A stretch of DNA of 7,548 nt from CAYLNH01 sp964384625 (GTDB lineage Bacteria; Verrucomicrobiota; Lentisphaeria; JABSQK01), in the NCBI GenBank assembly GCA_964384625.1, contig CAYLNH010000321.1:1-7548 (forward strand), given 5' to 3'. Positions 1 to 7,134 of the stretch are shown in pieces; positions within the stretch are counted from its first letter, which is position 1, and every line of letters starts with the position of its first letter. The notes under the pieces were generated by a model, which worked only from the letters and a program-made list of their open reading frames with translations, was not told where the DNA came from and searched no databases. The position numbers were made by a program, and so were the translations under genes.

Positions 1-70
1 ATGATAACGTCCTGCGAACAGACAAAATCGCGCATAACTAGGAAAGTCAGGCTAGTAACCGTGTGCCGGG

Positions 71-2320
71 TTATTGCGGGCGCCAAAGCAGCCAGGCTGC
101 GGCGACGACATGCAGGACCCGCCAGCGGTCGGTCTGCCGCAAGGCCCGCTGCAGCGCCAGCAGCAACGGATGCGGTTCTTCGAAGTCGCCAAGGACATCG
201 CCGAACTCCTGTTCGATGGTCTCTTTGTCACGGTCTTCGGCAGCCCGGCAGACGCGTTCGCGTTCGCTGCGCCAGGCCGCCGACTCTTCGGCGATGGCGC
301 CGACAATGGCCTCCTGGGTGGAGGCCGAGTTGGTGTAGCGCAGCAGCCATTCATTGCTGAGCGCAAGATGGCCGCAAAACGCGTCGGCCACTTCGTAGCG
401 CTCCTCGCGATCCGTCAACCGCGCCAGCACGTCGACACAAAGGTCGGCGCATTCGCCGTTGTCATCGAGCTTGAGGAGGGCCCAGCAGGCCGACGACAGC
501 ACGTGTTCGCTGCGTTGCGGTGTTTGCAGGATATCGACGAGGACAGGGATTGCCTCGCGCACGTTCATTTTGGCCAGGGCCCGGGCGGACATCGCGCGGA
601 TGCGGCTGGCGTTGACGGAGTCGATATGGTCGAGCAGAGCGGGGATTGCCGGCTCGTGCTGCAGTTCGCCGAGGGCCCAGGCCGCGTGGTCGGCCACGTT
701 GTTCTTCTCCGGGGTTTGGAAGAGTTCAAGGAGTTTATCGCCGGCCAGGGGGGAGTTGCTGCGGGCCAACGCCCGAATCGCGGCGACCTTGACGTCGTAC
801 GACGGATCATGCAGCATTTCGGTGAGGGCGTCGATACTCATGGGTGAGGAGTGGGTGCCAAGCCATTCCGCCGTCAATGTGCGGCGGTCATGATCGGCAT
901 GGTAAATATGACGTTGGACGAGGAGGCCGCGGATGGCGCTGCTGGTGAAGGACTGGAAGAAGTCGACCATGCCGAAGTGCGGCCGGGCGTTGCGCAGTTT
1001 GGAGAGCAGCAGGATTGCTGCGATCTTGGTCGGGATCCCGACGCCGATGAGGTAGCCTTTGATCCAATCGAATTCCGCCAGACCGCCGAACACCGGGACG
1101 GAGCCGGCCGGGATCGCGACTTCCTGAAGCAGCCAGCCGCCGACCAGCGACATCATCGATACCAGCAGCATCTGGGACAACATGAAGAGGTTCAGCGCTT
1201 CCAGCGAATTGCTGCCTTTGGTATGATAATGGAGGATGGACGTGGTGGCGATGCCGGTGCCGGCGGTGACGGCGCCGCCGACAAGGCCGTTGATTAGAAG
1301 CACACCCACCGTGAGAAACTGCGGCCGAGAAAACGCGGCGATGGAGTCGATGCCGGATTCGGGGAAGGGCGCCAACAGCAACTGCAGCGGGGCGATAAGC
1401 ACTGCCAGGACAAGCAGGCCCTTGAGCATCGGGCGGAACCCGATGGTGTCGGCCAGGCGCCCCCAGAAGAGCAGGGACAAGGCACCGCCGAAACTCATGG
1501 TCCAGACAAACAGAGAGACGATGTTCGACGGGATGTGAAGCAGCTGCTTGAGATAGACGACGTAGATCGGCAGGGCGCCGAGCGAGATCAGGAAGACAAT
1601 CAGCACGGGATAGCGGAAGACCGATGAGGTGCGCAGCACGATAAAAAGGCGTTCATACAGCTTGGTCCGCGGCACGACCTGTTCCCGCGGCAGTCGGTCG
1701 TAGGACGGTTTGGGAAAGCGCGTGGACCAGAAAAGCGAGTTGAAGACGCCGACGGCGGCCACCGCCAGCAGACATTTATACTGAAAGCCGGTGACCGTTT
1801 GGCCGACGAACAGCGGGATGAGCGCCATTGTTGTGGTCGTCACCACTGTGAACCAGAACCGCATGCGGGCGAAGAAGCGGCCGCGGTCCTGGTCGGTGGT
1901 GATTTCACGCAGCAACGGCTGCCAGACGGACGACGACCCGACGCGCCAGACGAGCGACAGCAGGACGAGCAGGCCGGTATAGAGGATATAGCCGTATCTG
2001 TCGGTGAAGACTGAACTCGGGATGACCAGGATGATGACGACGATGGCGAAACGGAAGAAGCTCGCGGCCCGGAGGGTACGCAGCAGACCGAGCCGGCGGA
2101 CGCGGTCCAGGACAAACAGTCGCAACAGGGCGACGGCCGGCAGCAGCGCCATGATAATTGAGATCGCTTTGGCTGAGAACCCGAGGACATCGGTGGCGTA
2201 GAGCGCCATGATCGGCCCCATGGTAATCGCCAGACTGACGTTGGCAAAGAGCGTGTAGAAGACGGCGGCGCGCTGTCCGCGGGCGCGTTCCTGCGGCGTA
2301 AGTTGGGCTATATTGCTCAT
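71..2320 (-). CDS. MFS-type transporter with C-terminal HEAT-repeat domain
   Basis: The protein is 749 aa, starting at ATG (2318-2320) and ending at TAA (71-73). Residues 1 to about 440 contain many hydrophobic segments (for example 20-42, 52-71, 88-103, 110-126, 155-172, 183-198, 238-256, 265-285, 299-317, 335-360, 376-398, 421-439). GRLADTIGFRP at 287-297 fits the MFS loop motif between helices, so this is a predicted inner-membrane secondary transporter; the substrate is unknown. Residues 493 to about 640 form HEAT-like helical repeats (DPSYDVKVAAIRALAR at 505-520, then related units near 525-553, 556-585 and 588-619), predicted to be cytoplasmic and to bind a partner or regulate transport. 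An acidic, charged tail follows to 735. The last 20 residues are unusually Trp/Ala/Leu-rich, and a late frameshift cannot be excluded. No clear Shine-Dalgarno precedes the start; the 10 bases upstream adjoin a strong hairpin. The MFS part is fairly secure, and the HEAT assignment rests on repeat periodicity. Confidence 0.85.
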   Translation of the reverse strand: MSNIAQLTPQERARGQRAAVFYTLFANVSLAITMGPIMALYATDVLGFSAKAISIIMALLPAVALLRLFVLDRVRRLGLLRTLRAASFFRFAIVVIILVIPSSVFTDRYGYILYTGLLVLLSLVWRVGSSSVWQPLLREITTDQDRGRFFARMRFWFTVVTTTTMALIPLFVGQTVTGFQYKCLLAVAAVGVFNSLFWSTRFPKPSYDRLPREQVVPRTKLYERLFIVLRTSSVFRYPVLIVFLISLGALPIYVVYLKQLLHIPSNIVSLFVWTMSFGGALSLLFWGRLADTIGFRPMLKGLLVLAVLIAPLQLLLAPFPESGIDSIAAFSRPQFLTVGVLLINGLVGGAVTAGTGIATTSILHYHTKGSNSLEALNLFMLSQMLLVSMMSLVGGWLLQEVAIPAGSVPVFGGLAEFDWIKGYLIGVGIPTKIAAILLLSKLRNARPHFGMVDFFQSFTSSAIRGLLVQRHIYHADHDRRTLTAEWLGTHSSPMSIDALTEMLHDPSYDVKVAAIRALARSNSPLAGDKLLELFQTPEKNNVADHAAWALGELQHEPAIPALLDHIDSVNASRIRAMSARALAKMNVREAIPVLVDILQTPQRSEHVLSSACWALLKLDDNGECADLCVDVLARLTDREERYEVADAFCGHLALSNEWLLRYTNSASTQEAIVGAIAEESAAWRSERERVCRAAEDRDKETIEQEFGDVLGDFEEPHPLLLALQRALRQTDRWRVLHVVAAAWLLWRPQ

Positions 2321-2330
2321 GATAAGACAT

Positions 2331-2358
2331 CAGCCGCGGGTTGGAATTCCCGCGGCTG
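2331..2358 (-). promoter_or_regulatory. Leader hairpin next to the MFS start
   Basis: CAGCCGCGGG (2331-2340) and CCCGCGGCTG (2349-2358) are perfect 10-bp complements around an 8-base loop. On the minus strand the stem ends 10 bases before the MFS start codon, in the position where the ribosome would bind, and no Shine-Dalgarno lies between. A role in translation control or transcript folding is inferred. A dispersed repeat is the alternative. Confidence 0.5.
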
Positions 2359-2480
2359 GCCGTCAGTTCCGTTGGTTTCCTACGGTAGCCCCGCGGCCCG
2401 GCGCTGCAATGTTGTGGCCCCATATTGATGTTTCGCCGCGGAATACCGGCACATTGCCCTGCTGCCACTCCGCGAAGAAG

Positions 2481-2515
2481 CCCCAGGCTGAGCTTGGGGA
2501 GTGTCTACACCCCCT
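2481..2515. repeat. Two overlapping, mutually exclusive hairpins
   Basis: CCCCAGGC (2481-2488) can pair with GCTTGGGG (2492-2499), with one G-U pair. The same GGGG (2496-2499) can instead pair with the downstream C run at 2512-2515 region, through GTG/CAC (2501-2503 with 2508-2510) and one A-C mismatch. The two folds share the G run, so only one can form. This resembles an attenuator layout in shape only; there is no U-tract or recognisable aptamer. Confidence 0.35.
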
Positions 2516-2539
2516 TCAGTTCACCTGTCGCACGAACCT

Positions 2540-2599
2540 CCCCGCTTTTGGCTCCGGACATGGCAAGCATATTTGCCATGTCCGGAGCCAAAAGCGGGG
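2540..2599. repeat. Perfect 27-bp palindrome with 6-base loop
   Basis: The left arm (2540-2566) begins CCCCGCTTTTGGCTCC. It is exactly complementary to the right arm (2573-2599), which ends GGAGCCAAAAGCGGGG. The loop is GCATAT (2567-2572). It sits between two divergent genes, so it is not an end-of-gene terminator for either. There is no transposase and no target-site duplication is evident. The symmetry makes both strands encode MSGAKSG in one frame, which creates spurious open frames. It resembles a REP/MITE-like element or a cruciform-forming site; class and function are unknown. Confidence 0.85.
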
Positions 2600-2649
2600 G
2601 GCGAAAACTGCCTGGACCGATGTCGGCACGTGGTTCGTCGAATATGTCT

Positions 2650-2669
2650 GCGGGATTCGCCAATCCCGC
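2650..2669. repeat. 8-bp hairpin upstream of the ABC operon
   Basis: GCGGGATT (2650-2657) and AATCCCGC (2662-2669) are perfect complements around the 4-base loop CGCC. The hairpin lies just upstream of the possible -10 element at 2702-2707. No T-run follows, so it is not an obvious terminator. It may be an operator-like site or another small dispersed repeat. Confidence 0.5.
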
Positions 2670-2701
2670 TGGAATTAAGGTGCGACGCGGCAAAAACGCG
2701 G

Positions 2702-2707
2702 TATATT
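2702..2707 (+). promoter_or_regulatory. Possible -10 element for the ABC operon
   Basis: TATATT is the best -10-like hexamer ahead of the ABC gene, about 50 bases before the start codon. No good -35 hexamer lies 16-18 bases upstream, so this is a weak prediction. Confidence 0.22.
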
Positions 2708-2742
2708 GCGGCTTCCTTGATTTCATCGGCAACGCAACCATC

Positions 2743-2748
2743 GAGGGG
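2743..2748 (+). promoter_or_regulatory. Ribosome binding site that sets the GTG start
   Basis: GAGGGG lies 9 bases before GTG at 2758. It supports this start over the upstream ATG at 2425, whose extra 111 codons would run through the palindrome and bear no resemblance to an ABC ATPase N-terminus. Confidence 0.65.
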
Positions 2749-2757
2749 TCCACGACC

Positions 2758-3714
2758 GTGGCACAAGACGCAATCATTGAAGTACAGGACCTGAAGAAGA
2801 CGTATTCGTCGGGTTTCATGGGCCGCCGGAAGACAGACGCGCTCAAGGGCGTGACGTTTCGTGTCGGCAAAGGCGAGGTATTCGGTCTGCTCGGCCCCAA
2901 CGGCGCGGGCAAGACCACCATGGTCAAGGTCCTCCTGGGCCTGGTTCGGAAGACTGGCGGCGACGCTTCGATCCTGGGCCAGGCGGCCGGGGCGATCAAC
3001 GCCCGGCGACGGGTCGGCTACCTGCCCGAACACCACTTGATCCCGCGGCATCACAGCGTGGATTCCGCCCTCGAATACTACGGCAGCCTGAGCGGCATGC
3101 CGATGGCGGAGATCAGAGAGAAACGGCAGCCGATGCTCGAACTGGTCGGGCTGGCGAATCAGGGCAAGACCAAGGTCGGAAACCTGTCGAAAGGCATGAA
3201 GCAGCGCCTGGGACTGGCCCAGGCCATGCTCCATGATCCCGAACTGTTGATCCTCGATGAGCCCACCGACGGCGTCGACCCGGTCGGCCGCGAACAGATC
3301 CGCGTCGTCCTGCATAAGAAGGCTGAAGAAGGCACGACGATCTTCGTCAACAGCCATCTGCTGCACGAAGTGGAGAAGCTCTGTTCCCATGTGGTCGTGC
3401 TCGATCGCGGCCGCGTACTGCAGGCTGGGGCGGTGGACGACCTGACGCGGGTCGGCGGCAGCGAACAGGTGACGCTGATTCTGGACGGGGCGAAACCGGA
3501 CATTATGGGCGCCGCCGGCCACGAACACAAGATGAAACTCAAGGACGCGCCGGCCGGCCGGGCGCAGCTGAATATCGAGCTGCCGGATCAGACGGCGGTG
3601 GACGGCTTGATTGACCGGCTGCGCGAGAAGGAAGTGAGCATCATCTCCATGTCCCGCGCGAAGAAATCTCTGGAAGAAGCCTTCCTGTCGATGGTCGAGG
3701 AGGAGCAGCAATGA
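2758..3714 (+). CDS. ABC transporter ATP-binding protein (ABC-2 type)
   Basis: This 318-aa protein starts at GTG 2758. It is the ATPase that powers the permease encoded immediately downstream, acting on the cytoplasmic face of the membrane. In order it shows Tyr16 at the A-loop position, the Walker A motif GPNGAGKTT (46-54), a Q-loop region GYLPEHH (87-93) where Glu91 stands in place of Gln, the signature LSKGMKQRLG (143-152), Walker B LLILDEP (163-169) with catalytic Glu168, a D-loop near Asp174 and the switch His200 in NSH. All catalytic elements are present. Glu in the Q-loop is, to my knowledge, tolerated in exporter-type families with this architecture. Residues from about 225 to 318 form the C-terminal extension common in ATPases paired with ABC-2 permeases. 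The length is normal for the family. The stop overlaps the permease start (ATGA, 3711-3714), so the two are translationally coupled. The transported substrate is unknown. Confidence 0.95.
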   Translation: MAQDAIIEVQDLKKTYSSGFMGRRKTDALKGVTFRVGKGEVFGLLGPNGAGKTTMVKVLLGLVRKTGGDASILGQAAGAINARRRVGYLPEHHLIPRHHSVDSALEYYGSLSGMPMAEIREKRQPMLELVGLANQGKTKVGNLSKGMKQRLGLAQAMLHDPELLILDEPTDGVDPVGREQIRVVLHKKAEEGTTIFVNSHLLHEVEKLCSHVVVLDRGRVLQAGAVDDLTRVGGSEQVTLILDGAKPDIMGAAGHEHKMKLKDAPAGRAQLNIELPDQTAVDGLIDRLREKEVSIISMSRAKKSLEEAFLSMVEEEQQ

Positions 3715-5957
3715 AGCCGTATCTTGCCATCATCAAGGACTCCTTCCGCGAGGCGCTGGCTTCGTACCTGCTCTGGATCCTTCTGATCCTTTGTACGCTG
3801 CCGCTGCTGCTGGCCGCGCCGTGTTCGCTGAAAGAGAAAGAGAGCGTGTTGTTGACGCGCCGGGACGTGATCGATGTCCAGGGCGTTCTCGAGAAGATCG
3901 TTGAGCAGGGACAGAAGGCGGAGCCGAGTCCGGCGAAGCAGATCTGGGACAAATTGAGTCAGGAGTACAAGGGCTCCATTGCCGACCTGGCGGACTCGCA
4001 GAAGAAAGAGGAACTCGACCTGATGCAGGTGCGAAACATTTTCGCCCTGCTCCCGCGGGAGCTCAACCGGATCGTGGCGGACCCGTACTTCTACACGAAG
4101 GATGCGTTCGAGGGGGTTGAGTTCGGTGACGAAACCAGGGAACTGCTTGCCAAAGGCCCGCAGAATCTTTCCCTGGAGAAGACAAAGCGTCTGAATCGCT
4201 TGCTGCTGCACGACGCCTTTCCGCGGGAGATCGCCGCCGCCCGGAAGACCGACTACGTCCTCAAGTACTTCAAGTGGGAAACGAAGATGGAGTCGTTCGA
4301 CAAGGGGAAATGGTTGAACTGGATTATCGCAAAGTTTCTCAGTACGCTGTTCGGGTTCTTCGCGATCTGGCTGGCGATCATTTTCACGTCCGCCTTTGTG
4401 CCGCGCACGTTCGAGGCGGGATCGGTGGACCTGCTGTTGAGCAAGCCGGCCGCGCGGCCGCTTGTCTTCCTGGCGAAGTATGTTGGCGGGCTGTCGTTTA
4501 TCCTGGTCTGCGCGACCTATACAATTGTCGGCGTCTGGCTGTTGGTCGGGATTCGTCTGCAGCATTGGGACTGGCGTCTGTTGATCAGTATCCCGATCTT
4601 CCTGTTTCTCTTTGCCATCTACTACGCGGTCTCGGCGCTTGCCGGCGTGCTGTGGCGCAGTGCGGTGGTGAGTGTGGTGATTGCCGTGGCGTTCTGGGTG
4701 GTCTGTTTCGGTGTGGAAAAGACCGAGAAGTTTGTTGGTGGATACTTTCTGTCACGCAGAGCCGTGGCAGAGGTGATCCGCGCCGACCGCTCATTGCTCG
4801 TCGCCGACGAAACCGGCGAGGTCCGTCAGTGGTTCGGAGATACGAATGAGTGGAAGCAGGTGTTCAGGAATCCGGAGTATGATGAGCTGGGCGGCATGGT
4901 CAAGATGATCGGGCCGGTGTATGACTCACACAAAAACCGGCTGCTGGCGATGTACGCCTACGACGACCGGCTGCTGGTGGGGACGCCGGAGAACCGGTGG
5001 GCGAAGGAACTCGACCTGATCCTGCCGCGCGGCGTCAACAAAATCCTGGTGGCGCCCGATGGTACGGTCTATGCGGTTTCGATCTTCGGCATCTTCAAGG
5101 AAGTCGAGCAGGTCCCCGACGAAACACCGGCGGAACTGGCGGAAGTGAAGGGCCTGCTGCCGCCGCCGGCAACGCCGGGCGGCCGCGGGTTCGTCATGGC
5201 AAGCCCGGTGATCCGTTTCCTGAACGTGGTCGAGAGCGCGATGAACCCGGTCTCCGGCGATCTTGTCTTGTATGATCAGGCCCGGCTGATTCGGATGACC
5301 CGTGACGAGAACGGCGATTACTCTCTGGCAAAGCAGATTGATCTGCCGAAACTCGGGCCGGGCATCCTGGCGTACGCCGACAACGCCGTCGTTCTCGCCC
5401 TGGCCAGCGGTAAGGTCCGTGTGTTCGACAACGACCTGCAGGCCGTCAAAGAGGAGGAACTGGCTGACGGCGAGCCGGCGCGGCGGCTCAGTGTGAGCCC
5501 CGACGGCAAGCGGCTGGCGGTGCTGCTTCACAACGGCGAACTGTGGCTGTTCGACCCGGCGGCCAAGACCTTTGCCAAGGCCGGGGTTTCCGGTCAGGGC
5601 GACATCTGCGCCGTGAACTTCGACCGCGACAATCTGTTTGTCGTTGACGACTACGACCGCGTGGCGGAATACAGTGCCGGTATGGAACGTCTGGACCGTT
5701 TCCGCGGCAAACTCTCGGGCATTCAGAAGTTCTACTATTGGGCGGTGAAGCCGTTGTACACGATCTTCCCGAAACCGGGTGAGATGGAAGACGTTATTCA
5801 GTATGCCCTCACGGATCAGGAGACCATGCTGGTGAGCGACGACCAGAGCCGTGCCGGGGCCAAGCTGAATGTGGCGCAACCGATCTGGAGCAACCTGATT
5901 TTCATTGCGATCGTTCTTGGTCTGGGCTGCTTCTATGTTCATCGCAAAGACTTCTAG
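3711..5957 (+). CDS. ABC-2 permease with inserted beta-propeller-like domain
   Basis: This 748-aa membrane subunit partners the upstream ATPase. AGGAGG (3698-3703) lies 7 bases before ATG 3711, a strong ribosome site inside the ATPase gene. Predicted membrane segments are at 19-36, 205-229, 253-281, 290-314, 317-335 and 727-743. FEAGSVDLLLSKPAARP (234-250) is the characteristic cytoplasmic segment of ABC-2 permeases. Two large parts should lie outside the cytoplasmic membrane: a helical, charged loop (about 40-203) and a roughly 390-residue domain (336-726) between the fifth and sixth helices. That domain has WD40/PQQ-like strands, for example LLVADETGEVRQWF (362-375), ILVAPDGTVYAV (445-456), VLALASGKVRVFD (561-573) and SVSPDGKRLAVLLHNGELWL (594-613). 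Plain ABC-2 permeases are usually much shorter. The C-terminus HRKDF is basic, in keeping with a cytoplasmic end. Blade number and the propeller's ligand cannot be determined here; export, or an extracytoplasmic sensing or docking role, is inferred. Confidence 0.88.
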   Translation: MKPYLAIIKDSFREALASYLLWILLILCTLPLLLAAPCSLKEKESVLLTRRDVIDVQGVLEKIVEQGQKAEPSPAKQIWDKLSQEYKGSIADLADSQKKEELDLMQVRNIFALLPRELNRIVADPYFYTKDAFEGVEFGDETRELLAKGPQNLSLEKTKRLNRLLLHDAFPREIAAARKTDYVLKYFKWETKMESFDKGKWLNWIIAKFLSTLFGFFAIWLAIIFTSAFVPRTFEAGSVDLLLSKPAARPLVFLAKYVGGLSFILVCATYTIVGVWLLVGIRLQHWDWRLLISIPIFLFLFAIYYAVSALAGVLWRSAVVSVVIAVAFWVVCFGVEKTEKFVGGYFLSRRAVAEVIRADRSLLVADETGEVRQWFGDTNEWKQVFRNPEYDELGGMVKMIGPVYDSHKNRLLAMYAYDDRLLVGTPENRWAKELDLILPRGVNKILVAPDGTVYAVSIFGIFKEVEQVPDETPAELAEVKGLLPPPATPGGRGFVMASPVIRFLNVVESAMNPVSGDLVLYDQARLIRMTRDENGDYSLAKQIDLPKLGPGILAYADNAVVLALASGKVRVFDNDLQAVKEEELADGEPARRLSVSPDGKRLAVLLHNGELWLFDPAAKTFAKAGVSGQGDICAVNFDRDNLFVVDDYDRVAEYSAGMERLDRFRGKLSGIQKFYYWAVKPLYTIFPKPGEMEDVIQYALTDQETMLVSDDQSRAGAKLNVAQPIWSNLIFIAIVLGLGCFYVHRKDF

Positions 5958-5966
5958 GTCGCCGTG

Positions 5967-7064
5967 ATGAAGCCTGAGATCGCGGTTGTCGGGGAGGCGT
6001 TTCAACTGCCGGGCGTGTTTGTCTCTGCGGCGCCCTACGGCAGCGGGCACATCAACGATACGTATGCTGCGGTCTATGACGAAGGAGAGACCGTCCGCTA
6101 TATCTTTCAGCGGATCAACCACACGATCTTCAAGGATGTGCCGGCGTTGATGGCGAACATCCAACGGGTGACGCAACACATCAGGATGAAGCTGCAGGAG
6201 GGTGGCGCCGATGACATCCATCGACGTGTTCTGACGCTGATCCCGACCCGGGACGGGGGCGTTTTCCACGTTGATGCCGCCGGCAATTACTGGCGGGTGT
6301 ATGTCTTTATCGAAGGCGCGCAGACCTTCGACGTGATCGAAACCCCGTCACAGGCGCACGAAGCGGCAAAGGCCTTTGCCGGTTTCCAGAAGTTGTTGGC
6401 CGATCTGCCCGGCCCCAGACTGCACGAGACAATCCCCGACTTCCACCACACCCGCAAACGGTTCGACGCGCTCCGGGCCGCGATCGATGCAGACGTCTGC
6501 AACCGGGCTGCCGCGATGCAGCCCGAGATCGCGTGGATCGGCGCCAGGGAGGCCATGGTTGACGTGCTGCCGCGGGCCCATGCTGCGGGCGATGTGCCGG
6601 AGCGGATCACGCACAACGATACCAAACTGAATAACGTGATGATCGACGACTGCACGGGCGAAGGCATCTGTGTGATCGACCTGGATACCGTGATGCCGGG
6701 GTTGGTTCACTATGATTTCGGCGACCTGGTTCGCACCGCGGTCCGTCCAACCCGCGAGGACGAACTGGACCTGTCGCGGGTGCAGGCCCGCACTGACATG
6801 TTTGAAGCGGTTGCTCGCGGCTATCTGGAGGTCGCCGGCGGCTTCCTGGGCGCGGCTGAGAAGGAGCTCCTGGCCGTCGCGCCCAAGCTGATTACCTTCG
6901 AACTCGGCATTCGCTACCTGACGGACTACCTGCAGGGCGACGTCTATTTCAAGACGCATCGGGTCGATCACAATCGAGACCGCTGCCGGGTCCAGCTGCG
7001 GATGGTGAAATCGCTGGAAGAACACGAAGACGAGATGGCGCGATTCATCGCCTCCGTAGGTTGA
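5967..7064 (+). CDS. Sugar kinase of the APH fold, N-acetylhexosamine 1-kinase-like
   Basis: This 365-aa cytoplasmic kinase resembles NahK, which phosphorylates GlcNAc or GalNAc at C1 using ATP. The glycine-rich N-terminal segment YGSGHINDTYAAV (24-36) and YIFQRINHTIFKDVPALMAN (45-64) are typical of NahK-type proteins. ITHNDTKLNNVMID (214-227) is the catalytic loop, with Asp218 as presumed base and Asn223 as metal ligand. VIDLDTVMPGLVHYDFGD (236-253) provides the metal-binding Asp238/Asp240 and the following conserved helix. Length matches the family (about 360 aa). ATG 5967 is preferred because AGG (5956-5958) is 8 bases upstream; GTG 5964 is an in-frame alternative adding one residue. It begins 9 bases after the permease stop, so it is probably co-transcribed. 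No phosphorylase or nucleotidyltransferase of an amino-sugar pathway is in view, so the exact sugar is uncertain; other small-molecule kinases of the APH superfamily remain possible. Confidence 0.85.
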   Translation: MKPEIAVVGEAFQLPGVFVSAAPYGSGHINDTYAAVYDEGETVRYIFQRINHTIFKDVPALMANIQRVTQHIRMKLQEGGADDIHRRVLTLIPTRDGGVFHVDAAGNYWRVYVFIEGAQTFDVIETPSQAHEAAKAFAGFQKLLADLPGPRLHETIPDFHHTRKRFDALRAAIDADVCNRAAAMQPEIAWIGAREAMVDVLPRAHAAGDVPERITHNDTKLNNVMIDDCTGEGICVIDLDTVMPGLVHYDFGDLVRTAVRPTREDELDLSRVQARTDMFEAVARGYLEVAGGFLGAAEKELLAVAPKLITFELGIRYLTDYLQGDVYFKTHRVDHNRDRCRVQLRMVKSLEEHEDEMARFIASVG

Positions 7065-7090
7065 TACAGACCAAGGCCTTGCTCTTCTGC

Positions 7091-7122
7091 AGGCAAGTCA
7101 ATGCGCACCGACTGCCTTTCTT
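7091..7122 (+). terminator. Possible intrinsic terminator after the kinase gene
   Basis: AGGCAAGTC (7091-7099) pairs with GACTGCCT (7110-7117), an 8-bp stem with one bulged A and a 10-base loop. It is followed by the T-rich stretch TTCTTGCCCCTTT. It begins 26 bases after the kinase stop. The stem is moderate and the T-tract interrupted, so efficiency is uncertain; the array hairpins just downstream could also stop transcription. Confidence 0.45.
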
Positions 7123-7134
7123 GCCCCTTTCTCT

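Larger units (their letters stand above)
2321..2757. other. Divergent intergenic region rich in inverted repeats
   Basis: This 437-base region separates the MFS gene (minus) from the ABC operon (plus) and must hold both promoters. It shows no convincing gene. The open frames crossing it are upstream extensions of the ABC frame, or frames reading through the palindrome at 2540-2599. At least five inverted repeats can be read (2331-2358, 2481-2499, 2496-2515, 2540-2599, 2650-2669), far denser than in the coding parts. Some may be dispersed repeat elements rather than regulators. Confidence 0.8.

Noticed and set aside
37..56. ACTAG/CTAGT inverted repeat as a terminator for the MFS gene
   Set aside because: The stem is only 5 bp and AT-rich with a 10-base loop and no clean T-run on the minus strand; too weak to call.
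61..70. GTGTGCCGGG next to the MFS stop, matching the right arm of the array hairpin
   Set aside because: Only 10 bases match and the left arm and loop are absent, so this may be chance rather than a remnant unit.
74..847. 257-codon plus-strand open frame opposite the MFS HEAT region
   Set aside because: It is antisense to the HEAT-repeat coding sequence, where periodic repeats and codon bias keep the opposite frame open. No recognisable domain.
2425..2757. N-terminal extension of the ABC ATPase from ATG 2425
   Set aside because: The extra 111 codons read through the palindrome and intergenic hairpins and do not resemble an ABC N-terminus. GTG 2758 has a good ribosome site.
2521..3711. 396-codon minus-strand open frame opposite the ABC ATPase
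   Set aside because: It is antisense to a gene with all ABC motifs; long antisense frames are expected in GC-rich DNA. Its composition (His/Gln/Arg-rich) is typical of a shadow frame.
3588..4565. 325-codon minus-strand open frame opposite the ATPase end and permease start
   Set aside because: Same reasoning: antisense to coupled genes, with low-complexity Arg/Gln composition.
4926..6269. 447-codon minus-strand open frame opposite the permease and kinase
   Set aside because: It spans two real plus-strand genes and the gap between them, has no recognisable domain, and is His/Arg/Gln-rich like other shadow frames.
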